Origin: Chryseobacterium potabilaquae | GTDB taxonomy: Bacteria; Bacteroidota; Bacteroidia; Flavobacteriales; Weeksellaceae | Direction: 5' to 3' | Assembly: GCF_902728265.1 (NCBI RefSeq) | Contig: NZ_CACVBR010000006.1 | Span: forward strand, 96,819 to 160,818 | Length of the DNA stretch: 64,000 nt | Shown: in pieces, positions 33,625 to 41,313 of the stretch | Position numbering within the stretch: the first letter of the stretch is position 1 | Layout of the letters: every line of letters starts with the position of its first letter | Made by a program: the position numbers and the translations under genes | The notes under the pieces: model-generated | Databases searched by the model: none | Told to the model about the DNA's origin: nothing | The model's input: only the letters and a program-made list of their open reading frames with translations

Positions 33625-35157
33625 ATGAAAAAATATCTTTTATTGTTTATCATCGCAATTTTTGTGATGTCTTGCTCTAAAAAAGTAGAAGTAAAAGGAA
33701 AAATCACCGGAGGGTCTCCATTAGAAAGAATTGAGTTTATTGAAGCTTCAGGTGTTGCTACTTTACCACTTACAAATATCGGATTAAAAAATGACGGAAC
33801 ATTTACCGGAAGTTTTGAAGCTCCTAAGAATGGAATGTATGTAATCTCTTATGGTGGAAAGCAAAATTTAATTTATTTAAAAGGAGGTCAGAAGCTTGAA
33901 ATTTCAGGTAATGGATCAACTTTTCCTACAGAGTATATAATTACTGGGGATGCTAAGAAAAATAATGATTTTTTCTCTGCAACTCAAAAGTATCTTACAA
34001 ACTATGCTCAAACGTTTAATATGAACGAGCTTATTATGAAGGATGAAAAAACCTTTATTAAAGGAATTCAGAAATTAGAAGCAGATATTAATAAAAATAT
34101 TGATGAAAACGTAAAGAAATTTAATCCGGATAATGAAATTGTTACTTGGAAAAAGAATGATTTATCAGGAACGTTACTTACTATTATGAATCAATATGAA
34201 TTGAGTCATAAACAAATGGGGAATCCATCCTTTAAAGTAACGAAGGCTTTCACGGATTATGAAAATAAACTTCAAACGAATAAAGATGTCATGTTGAAAG
34301 AAAATCCTTTCTATAGACAATATCTTTTAGCAAAAATGAGCTCTGATTTTCAAAAATATGCTGAGACTAATAGCAAAGGAAGAACAGATGTTGTTACTTC
34401 AGAATTATTTAATCAATATTTGAAAGGGAAGAAAGACATTTCACAAGTGACTAAAGATTATCTTTTAGCGTTTGTAATGGCTCAATCGGATATTCATCCT
34501 GGAACTCCTGCAAAAACAATTGATAAGATCACAAAAATCATTAATGATGATATTAAAGATGCTACGATTAAAGAAGATTTAAAGAAGATTTTATTTGCTA
34601 TCACTGGATTTAAGATCGGAGAAATGGCTCCGGAAGCAAGCCTAATTAAACAGGATGGTAAATCTTATAAGCTTTCTGAAAATAAGGGTAAACCTTATAT
34701 GATCTCTTTTTATGCTTCTTGGAATCCTTATATTGGAGAAGCGACCGTTCCGGTTTTAAAAGAAGTAGTTAATTTTTATAAATCAAAAATGAACTTTGTT
34801 TTTGTCAATGTAGATGATACAAAAGATCAGTTTATAAAAACTAGCAATTCTTTATTGAAAGGAATTAATGGAACAAATGTATATGGAGAAGGAGGATTAA
34901 CTTCTGATATTGCCAAAAAATATGGTGTTTACGGGTTTAAACTACCTTGTTTTATTGTAGTGGATAAAGACGGTAAAGTAGCGAGTAAGCCTTTCTTTAA
35001 TTTAGGTGATCCGGAGTTGGTTACTGTATTGGATAAACAAACAGGGCTTTCAGCTCCAAAAGTGGATCCAAGAGTTCAATTACAACCGGGTTTAGGAGGT
35101 GAACCTTCTGTTCAGCAGGCTCCAAATCCTCAACCTCAACCTGAGAAAGTGAAATAG
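33625..35157 (+). CDS. TlpA-like lipoprotein with DUF4369 and a CXXC-less thioredoxin domain
   Basis: A 510-residue lipoprotein (lipobox VMSC, then SKK). A DUF4369-type beta domain at about residues 20-115 precedes a helical linker (about 120-325). A TlpA/AhpC-like thioredoxin fold (about 330-465) and a Pro/Gln-rich tail follow. In the redox position, where TlpA has WCxPC, the sequence is WNPYI (Trp366, Asn367-Ile370), so both catalytic Cys are missing. The cis-Pro loop is KLPCF, with a Cys right after the Pro. The domain is therefore unlikely to act as an ordinary disulphide reductase. It may bind partners or use the single Cys. It is a single gene between its own promoter box and terminator. 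Confidence 0.85.
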   Translation: MKKYLLLFIIAIFVMSCSKKVEVKGKITGGSPLERIEFIEASGVATLPLTNIGLKNDGTFTGSFEAPKNGMYVISYGGKQNLIYLKGGQKLEISGNGSTFPTEYIITGDAKKNNDFFSATQKYLTNYAQTFNMNELIMKDEKTFIKGIQKLEADINKNIDENVKKFNPDNEIVTWKKNDLSGTLLTIMNQYELSHKQMGNPSFKVTKAFTDYENKLQTNKDVMLKENPFYRQYLLAKMSSDFQKYAETNSKGRTDVVTSELFNQYLKGKKDISQVTKDYLLAFVMAQSDIHPGTPAKTIDKITKIINDDIKDATIKEDLKKILFAITGFKIGEMAPEASLIKQDGKSYKLSENKGKPYMISFYASWNPYIGEATVPVLKEVVNFYKSKMNFVFVNVDDTKDQFIKTSNSLLKGINGTNVYGEGGLTSDIAKKYGVYGFKLPCFIVVDKDGKVASKPFFNLGDPELVTVLDKQTGLSAPKVDPRVQLQPGLGGEPSVQQAPNPQPQPEKVK

Positions 35158-35174
35158 TAAACTTTTCGAGATAT

Positions 35175-35208
35175 AAAAACCTTGTCCTTAGGATAAGGTT
35201 TTTTTTAT
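35175..35208 (+). terminator. Terminator after the TlpA-like gene
   Basis: AAAACCTTGTCC pairs with GGATAAGGTTTT (one G-U) across a 3-base loop, followed by T residues. The rlmD promoter box begins immediately after. Confidence 0.9.
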
Positions 35209-35210
35209 TG

Positions 35211-35218
35211 TATTTTTG
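35211..35218 (+). promoter_or_regulatory. -7 box of rlmD
   Basis: TATTTTTG followed by CA, directly behind the preceding terminator and 52 bases before the rlmD ATG. Confidence 0.6.
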
Positions 35219-35270
35219 CAGAGTAAAACTATAGAGTTTTATTCAATTACATATAAAATAGAATTATTGA

Positions 35271-36677
35271 ATGAAAAAGAAAAAAAATCTCATTCTAGAA
35301 AATATCAAACTCATAAATGCAGGAGCTAAAGGTGTTGCAATTGGAAGGACTGAGGAAGGAAAAACGGTAATGGTTTCAGGAGCAATTCCTGGAGATGTTG
35401 TGAATGTGCGGGTGAAAAAAGCTAAATCAAAATATTATGAAGGAGAAGCAATAGATGTTTTGGAAAAATCACCTTATAGAGTAGATCCAAAATGTATTCA
35501 TTTTGGAGTTTGTGGAGGGTGTAAATGGCAAAATATGAGTTATGAAAAGCAGTTGGATTTTAAGCAGGAAGAGGTTTATAATAATATTAAAAGAATCGGA
35601 GGAATTGAAAATTTTGAAACAGTTCCCATCTTAGGTTCTGCCGAACAATATTTTTACAGAAATAAAATGGAGTTTTCTTTTTCTAATGCTCGTTGGCTTA
35701 CTCAATACGAGATTAGCTCTGAAGAAAATTTTGGTAATAAAGATGCTCTAGGTTTCCATATTCCCGGAATGTGGAGTAAGATTCTTGATCTTAAAGAATG
35801 TTTTCTTCAGGAAGATCCTTCCAACTTAATAAGACTAGCAGTAAAGGAATATGCTGTTAAAAATGGACTGGATTTTTTTGATGTTAGAAATCATGAAGGT
35901 TTCTTAAGAACTCTTATGATGAGACAGAATTCAAAAGGGGAATGGATGGTTCTCTTTCAATTATACAGAGAAGAAAAAGAAAATAGAGAAAAGCTTTTTG
36001 AATTTTTATTACAAAAATTTCCTCAAATAAGAACTTTAGTCTATGCTATCAATTCAAAACCAAACGATTCTATTTACGATTTAGATATTAATATTTATTT
36101 TGGAGGTGGATTTTTAATGGAAGAAATGGATGGATTAAAGTTTAAAATAGGTCCAAAATCATTTTTTCAAACTAATTATAAGCAAGCTTTAGAGTTATAT
36201 AGAAAGACGCTCGAGTTTGCAGAATTGAAAGGAGATGAAGTTGTATATGATTTGTATACAGGAACGGGGACAATAGCACAATATGTTGCCAGAAATGCAA
36301 AGCAGGTAATTGGTATTGAATCTGTTCAAGAAGCTATCGATGCAGCAGTAGAGCATGCCGAATTGAACGGTCTTACTAATACAAAATTTTATTGTGGAGA
36401 TATGAAAGATATTTTCAATGATAATTTCCTTGCTAACCATCCAAAAGCAGATGTTTTAATCACAGATCCACCAAGAGATGGAATGCATCAAAAGGTTGTT
36501 GAGCAAATTTTAAAACTTTCTCCTGAAAGAGTTGTGTATGTAAGTTGTAATTCTGCAACGCAAGCGAGAGACATTGCATTAATGAAAGAACATTACACGG
36601 TCGTGAAAATTTTACCCGTAGACATGTTTCCTCAAACTCATCATGTGGAGAATATAGCTCTATTAATTAAAAAATAA
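35271..36677 (+). CDS. rlmD: 23S rRNA (uracil-5-)-methyltransferase RlmD
   Basis: A 468-residue SAM-dependent RNA methyltransferase of the TrmA/RlmD family (RlmD makes m5U1939 in E. coli). An N-terminal TRAM domain (about residues 1-65) is followed by the iron-sulphur motif Cys75, Cys81, Cys84 (CIHFGVCGGCKW). The methyltransferase domain has the SAM loop DLYTGTGTIAQYVA. It also has DPPRDGMH and the catalytic nucleophile Cys426 in VYVSCNSAT. Bacteria with one or two paralogues name them RlmD/RlmCD, so the exact target uracil is inferred. It heads a run with the next two genes. Confidence 0.93.
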   Translation: MKKKKNLILENIKLINAGAKGVAIGRTEEGKTVMVSGAIPGDVVNVRVKKAKSKYYEGEAIDVLEKSPYRVDPKCIHFGVCGGCKWQNMSYEKQLDFKQEEVYNNIKRIGGIENFETVPILGSAEQYFYRNKMEFSFSNARWLTQYEISSEENFGNKDALGFHIPGMWSKILDLKECFLQEDPSNLIRLAVKEYAVKNGLDFFDVRNHEGFLRTLMMRQNSKGEWMVLFQLYREEKENREKLFEFLLQKFPQIRTLVYAINSKPNDSIYDLDINIYFGGGFLMEEMDGLKFKIGPKSFFQTNYKQALELYRKTLEFAELKGDEVVYDLYTGTGTIAQYVARNAKQVIGIESVQEAIDAAVEHAELNGLTNTKFYCGDMKDIFNDNFLANHPKADVLITDPPRDGMHQKVVEQILKLSPERVVYVSCNSATQARDIALMKEHYTVVKILPVDMFPQTHHVENIALLIKK

Positions 36678-36706
36678 ATTATTTAAATTTGAATCAATTT
36701 ATTCCT

Positions 36707-37183
36707 ATGAAATATTTTAAAGTACTGATATTAGGTATTCTCTTAAGCATGCTTTTTTCATGTGGAGGAGACAATGATATTTGTGAAAGTGGAGAAGGTA
36801 CACCACGAATGAAAATTGCTTTTAAAAATGCAACGACAGAGAAAGCTATTATATTGGACACTCTTTATATATCTGTTGATTATGGCTCGGGAAAGGTAGA
36901 TTTGGGAAAAACGATAAATACAGAATCAAGATTAATTCCTTTGCGGGTAGATAATTCCTCCTATACTGATGTGTTTATTAAGAGAAGGTTTAATGGGAAT
37001 GAATCTAAAGTCAGAATAAATTATACAACTACATCAACCTATGTTTCTCCGGGATGTGGAATAAAGAAAGGATATGAAAATTTAAATTCAGAATTGTTAA
37101 CCTCTGATCCGGTTGAAAAATTAGAATCTGGACAAAACTTTATAGAAAATGAAGACAAAACCAATCTTTTCCTTCTTTTTTAG
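36707..37183 (+). CDS. DUF6452 family lipoprotein
   Basis: A 158-residue lipoprotein. The ATG at 36707 gives a classical lipobox signal (LLSMLFSCGG); a TTG six codons earlier is less likely. The mature protein has an N-terminal CESGEGTPRMKIAF segment typical of the family and a PGCGIKKGYEN motif toward the end, so three Cys residues in all. The last 35 bases overlap the start of the next gene, and the C-terminus may vary for that reason. The DUF6452-DUF6048 pair downstream of rlmD is a recurring arrangement in flavobacteria. The function is unknown; the partner is a predicted outer-membrane beta-barrel. Confidence 0.82.
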   Translation: MKYFKVLILGILLSMLFSCGGDNDICESGEGTPRMKIAFKNATTEKAIILDTLYISVDYGSGKVDLGKTINTESRLIPLRVDNSSYTDVFIKRRFNGNESKVRINYTTTSTYVSPGCGIKKGYENLNSELLTSDPVEKLESGQNFIENEDKTNLFLLF

Positions 37184-37808
37184 TTTAATCACTATTGTGA
37201 TGTTTTCACAAAAAAAGGAAGATGTGAAAAAAGAAAAATTTACTTATAAGCCTAACTTTATGGTTGGTTTTGATGCACTCAATTTTGGGGCATCTTTTTT
37301 TTCCGATAGAAAATTATACCAAGGTTTTATATCATCAAGATTGAAAGAAAACTTACATTTGGTGATTGATGCAGGTTTTGAAAGTAATATATACCAAAAA
37401 AATGGTTATGATGCCAAGGTAAATGGTCCTTTTATTAAGCTTGGAGCTTTTTATATGCTGGCTAAGGATGCTGAAAATGAGTTTAATGGATTCTATGCTG
37501 GAGGAAAAGCGGCAGGCTCATTTTATACTCAAGAATATATGGCCATTCCTGTTAGAGGGTTTGGGGGAAGTAATTCTTCGGTTTCGTTTCCTTCTTCACC
37601 ACAGTCTTCATATTGGATAGAAGGTAGTTTAGGGGGGAGAGTACAATTATTTGAATCTAATTTTTATATAGATGTGAATCTTCAACCCAAATATTTATTG
37701 TATACAACAAAGCAAGATGATATTCAGCCGATGATTGTACCGGGCTTTGGAAGAAGCTCTTCAAAATTTAGTATGGGCTTTGCTTGGAGCTTAGCATATA
37801 AATTTTAG
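37149..37808 (+). CDS. DUF6048 family predicted outer-membrane protein
   Basis: A 219-residue protein with a signal peptide (LITIVMFSQ cleavage region). The rest is alternating polar/aromatic strands ending in Phe (FSMGFAWSLAYKF), as expected for an outer-membrane beta-barrel of about eight strands. The start codon lies 35 bases inside the DUF6452 gene, so the two are probably translated in a coupled way and may form one envelope unit. No enzymatic motif is seen. Confidence 0.82.
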   Translation: MKTKPIFSFFFSLITIVMFSQKKEDVKKEKFTYKPNFMVGFDALNFGASFFSDRKLYQGFISSRLKENLHLVIDAGFESNIYQKNGYDAKVNGPFIKLGAFYMLAKDAENEFNGFYAGGKAAGSFYTQEYMAIPVRGFGGSNSSVSFPSSPQSSYWIEGSLGGRVQLFESNFYIDVNLQPKYLLYTTKQDDIQPMIVPGFGRSSSKFSMGFAWSLAYKF

Positions 37809-37911
37809 TTGCTATTTTTTCTAAAAAATGAAATATTAAAATAGTAATAGAAGGATAATATTCTTTCTAATTAAATATAAAAACTATATAATTAATAGAC
37901 TTTAATTAAAT

Positions 37912-37946
37912 AAAAAACCTGGATTTTTCTAGGTTTTTTTATTTTT
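37912..37946 (+). terminator. Terminator after the DUF6048 gene
   Basis: AAAAAACCT/AGGTTTTTT stem, then a T-rich tail. Confidence 0.85.
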
Positions 37947-38026
37947 ATTTTAATAGATGTTATCATTGTTAACAAGAGTGTTAAAATAAATTGATAATTA
38001 TTTAATAATATATTATGCTAATTGAT

Positions 38027-38034
38027 TATATTTG
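38027..38034 (+). promoter_or_regulatory. -7 box of the first metalloprotease gene
   Basis: TATATTTG followed by GC, 31 bases before the ATG; no clear -33 element. Confidence 0.55.
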
Positions 38035-38065
38035 GCGGATTATTATAATTGATATTTCTTAATTT

Positions 38066-41038
38066 ATGAAAAAAATACTTACTACTTTAATGCTGGTTTC
38101 AGTTGGTGGAGCATTGTTTGGGCAATGGACACCTACCTCTGCTAGATCACATCAAAAACAAAAGTCGGTAGATATTACTGACCTTTCTAATATTAAAAAA
38201 GAATATTATAAACTAGACTTAAATGTATTAAAGTCTCAATTAAGGAGTGCACATGAAATGGGTGCGGATGCTAAGCCTGTTATTATTTCTATTCCTACTT
38301 TAAACGGGAAAATTGAAAGATTTAATGTATACAGTTTTCCAGTTGTTGTAAAGGAATTAGCGGAACAATATGAACTAGGCTCCTATATAGGAACGGGGAT
38401 TGATGATCCTACAAAAACTTTAAGATTTTCTATATCTCCTAAAGGATTTAATTCAATGATTTTTACAGAAGGAGGGTATGAATTTATCGATCCTCAAATC
38501 AATGATAATACAGTCTATGAAGTTCATCCAAAAACAAAAAATACAAGGGGGAAAAGTTTTGTTTGTAATACTGAAGAAGCCTCTTCAGGTATAAAAGACA
38601 TCGAGACATTATTAGAAAACGGAAAGTCGTTTACCAATCAACCCAATGACTTTACATCAAAAATGTCTGACAAGAAATATAGAACCATGAGACTTGCTAT
38701 GTCGGTGACTGGGGAATATACTGCTTTTCATGGAGGAACTGTGAATGGTGCTCTTGCTGCCATAAATACTACTTTAACAAGAGTAAATGGTGTATTTGAA
38801 AAAGATTTTGCACTACATTTAAATTTACAAAATTTTCCCGGAATAATCTATATAGACCCAAATGCTGATCCGTACTCTGATGCTGATGATATGGATAATT
38901 GGAATGTAGAGCTTCAACAGACGCTAACCGCAAATGTAACTAACGGTAATTACGATATCGGACATTTGTTTGGAGCTTCCGGAGGAGGAGGGAATGCAGG
39001 GTGTATAGGTTGTGTATGTATTAATCCCGCGACGAATACATCCACTCAAAAAGGATCAGGATATACCTCTCCTGCGAACGGGATTCCACAAGGAGATAGT
39101 TTCGATATTGATTATGTGGCTCATGAAATGGGGCATCAGCTAGGAGCTAATCATACATTTTCTCACGGTTTAGAAAATACATCGGTAAATGTAGAACCAG
39201 GCTCGGGCTCCACTATTATGGGGTATGCAGGTATTACAGGTTCAAATACGGATGTTCAACCCCATTCAGACGCCTATTTTCATAATGTAAGTATTAAGCA
39301 AGTTCAAGCTAATTTGAATATTAAAACTTGTGATGTAGAAACGACAATGGTAAATAACCCTCCTCTTATTAACGTTTTACCTACCTATAATATTCCAAAA
39401 GGAACGGCGTTTGTTCTCACGGCATCAGCTACTGATGCTGAAGGAGATCCTATGACTTACTCATGGGAAGAGGTAGACAATGCAGGTATACCAATCAATA
39501 AGACTAATTTAGGGACTACAAGTACAGGTGCTACGTTTAGATCTATGATGCCAACTTCAAGTCCTACCCGATATTTTCCTAAATTATCATCAGTATTAGA
39601 TGGTGTTTTAGATAATGCTAATAATGGATGGGAATCGGTGTCTAAAGTAGCCAGAACAACGAAATTTGCTGTAACTGTAAGGGATAATAATCCTAATGTA
39701 GCCCAGCAAGAAACTCAATATGCTGAGCAAACTATTGTTGTAGGGAATGATGGTCCATTTCGAATAAATACTAATCTTCAATACGTTTATTCTAATCAGG
39801 CTACTCCTATTGAATGGGATGTTGCTAATACAACAGCGTTTCCTTATAGTGTATCTAATGTTAAAATAGATTATACATCCGATAATGGAGCTACTTGGGT
39901 TGTTCTTTCTTCGTCAACACCTAATGATGGATCGGAATCATTTACTTTTCCTACTTCTTTAAATAATCAAATCATTAAATTAAGGATTTCGTCTATAGGG
40001 AATGTTTTTTATGCGGCTAAATCAGTAGCAGTAGCAAATTATGTAACTTGTACTAGTGGAGGGGCTGCATCTGCTGTATTGGTTAATAATATAACAACTT
40101 TTACGGCTAATGTTACTTGGGCGCCTGTTTCAGGGACGGCTTCTTATATTATTAGATATAAGAAAACATCCGAAACAACTTGGCAACAAACTACTTCTGC
40201 CACTAATAGTGTAGCTTTATCAAATCTTGAAGATGCAACGGCTTATGAAGTACAGGTTGCGGCGGTATGTTCAGGGACTCCGGGAGGTTATTCTACTTCA
40301 TCTAATTTTACAACAGTAGGATTAACATATTGTGCAGCGACTTCTACTTCTGCTAATCCTGCATATGAATATATTTCCAATGTGACGCTGGCAAACGTAA
40401 ATAATAATTCTGGGCAAACGAATTATGGGAATTATACTACCAATTCTACGCTTCAGATTAATATGATTAAAGGAACCTCTTATCCGCTTTCTGTTACAGT
40501 AGGTAATCCAGACTATGATGCTGTAATTGGTTATATAGACTTTAATAGAAACGGAACATTTGAATCTTCCGAAAAAGTGTTAGATTTTCCTGTAGATTTA
40601 CCTACTGGTCCTATTACATCAACAGTAACAGTTCCTTCAACGGCTGTGGAAAATAAACCTTTAAGAATGAGAATTATCTTAGTCTATGGAGGACCGAATG
40701 CTATTGGTGTTTCACCTACGGGAACTTGTGGAAGTTTAACATATGGTGAAATTGAGGATTATAATGTGGTTGTTGCTTCAACTCTATCCACGTCTGAACC
40801 AACTACTAAAAATTCAGGTATTCAGATATATCCGAATCCGGTATCTGATATTTTAAATGTTACCAAAGTATCAGATAAAGCAACGTATAGAATATATAAT
40901 GCTGCTGGTCAGTTGGTAATCCATGGTGCGGTTATAAATGGACAGATTAATGTTTCCGGATTAATAAAAGGAGGATATGTGATTACTATTGAAGACTATG
41001 AAAAAGATGTATTCAATTCTAAATTTATCAAAAAATAA
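38066..41038 (+). CDS. Secreted reprolysin-like zinc metalloprotease, T9SS cargo (paralogue 1)
   Basis: A 990-residue exported protease. Domains in order: signal peptide (GALFGQ), propeptide-like region (about 25-200), metzincin catalytic domain (about 205-420), an Ig/cadherin-like region, FN3 (about 665-750), GEVED (about 768-902) and a type A T9SS sorting domain (about 918-990). The zinc motif HExxHxxGxxH is HEMGHQLGANH at 353-363 with Glu354 as base. The Met-turn region is STIMGYAG. A Cys cluster (CIGCVC) sits shortly before the zinc site. GEVED contains WIDFNRNGTFE-like YIDFNRNGTFE. T9SS would carry it across the outer membrane for release or attachment. It is the first of three tandem paralogues. 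Confidence 0.9.
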   Translation: MKKILTTLMLVSVGGALFGQWTPTSARSHQKQKSVDITDLSNIKKEYYKLDLNVLKSQLRSAHEMGADAKPVIISIPTLNGKIERFNVYSFPVVVKELAEQYELGSYIGTGIDDPTKTLRFSISPKGFNSMIFTEGGYEFIDPQINDNTVYEVHPKTKNTRGKSFVCNTEEASSGIKDIETLLENGKSFTNQPNDFTSKMSDKKYRTMRLAMSVTGEYTAFHGGTVNGALAAINTTLTRVNGVFEKDFALHLNLQNFPGIIYIDPNADPYSDADDMDNWNVELQQTLTANVTNGNYDIGHLFGASGGGGNAGCIGCVCINPATNTSTQKGSGYTSPANGIPQGDSFDIDYVAHEMGHQLGANHTFSHGLENTSVNVEPGSGSTIMGYAGITGSNTDVQPHSDAYFHNVSIKQVQANLNIKTCDVETTMVNNPPLINVLPTYNIPKGTAFVLTASATDAEGDPMTYSWEEVDNAGIPINKTNLGTTSTGATFRSMMPTSSPTRYFPKLSSVLDGVLDNANNGWESVSKVARTTKFAVTVRDNNPNVAQQETQYAEQTIVVGNDGPFRINTNLQYVYSNQATPIEWDVANTTAFPYSVSNVKIDYTSDNGATWVVLSSSTPNDGSESFTFPTSLNNQIIKLRISSIGNVFYAAKSVAVANYVTCTSGGAASAVLVNNITTFTANVTWAPVSGTASYIIRYKKTSETTWQQTTSATNSVALSNLEDATAYEVQVAAVCSGTPGGYSTSSNFTTVGLTYCAATSTSANPAYEYISNVTLANVNNNSGQTNYGNYTTNSTLQINMIKGTSYPLSVTVGNPDYDAVIGYIDFNRNGTFESSEKVLDFPVDLPTGPITSTVTVPSTAVENKPLRMRIILVYGGPNAIGVSPTGTCGSLTYGEIEDYNVVVASTLSTSEPTTKNSGIQIYPNPVSDILNVTKVSDKATYRIYNAAGQLVIHGAVINGQINVSGLIKGGYVITIEDYEKDVFNSKFIKK

Positions 41039-41056
41039 TATTTAGCTTCATAAAGT

Positions 41057-41092
41057 AAAAATCCTCAGGTAAATCCTGGGGATTTTTGTTTT
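41057..41092 (+). terminator. Terminator after metalloprotease 1
   Basis: AAAAATCCTCAGG pairs with CCTGGGGATTTTT (one bulge or mismatch), followed by GTTTT. Its sequence resembles the terminator of metalloprotease 3. Confidence 0.88.
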
Positions 41093-41217
41093 GTAAGAAT
41101 GAAAAGAGTAGAAAAATGGAATGACTTGATTTCAAGAGTATTTTTAAATCTAAATAATGTGAATAAAATTCTTTATCATGCTTTTTATTTATTATTAATT
41201 TTAACGTAATAGTAGGA

Positions 41218-41225
41218 TATGTTTG
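41218..41225 (+). promoter_or_regulatory. -7 box of metalloprotease 2
   Basis: TATGTTTG followed by C, leaving a leader of about 80 bases before the ATG at 41314. Confidence 0.45.
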
Positions 41226-41257
41226 CTTTATTGTTTGATATATTGTGATTATATCAC

Positions 41258-41313
41258 TTTTTTTTGATTTTTTAATATACGCTAAGTATTTTTAAGCACT
41301 TAAAAAAACTTGT
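41258..41313 (+). repeat. Leader segment shared with metalloprotease 3
   Basis: The roughly 55 bases before this start codon are clearly similar to 44432-44488. Shared words include TTTGATTTTT, GTATTTTTA and CTTAAAAAA followed by ACTT and ATGA. The leader of metalloprotease 1 is not alike. Confidence 0.7.
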
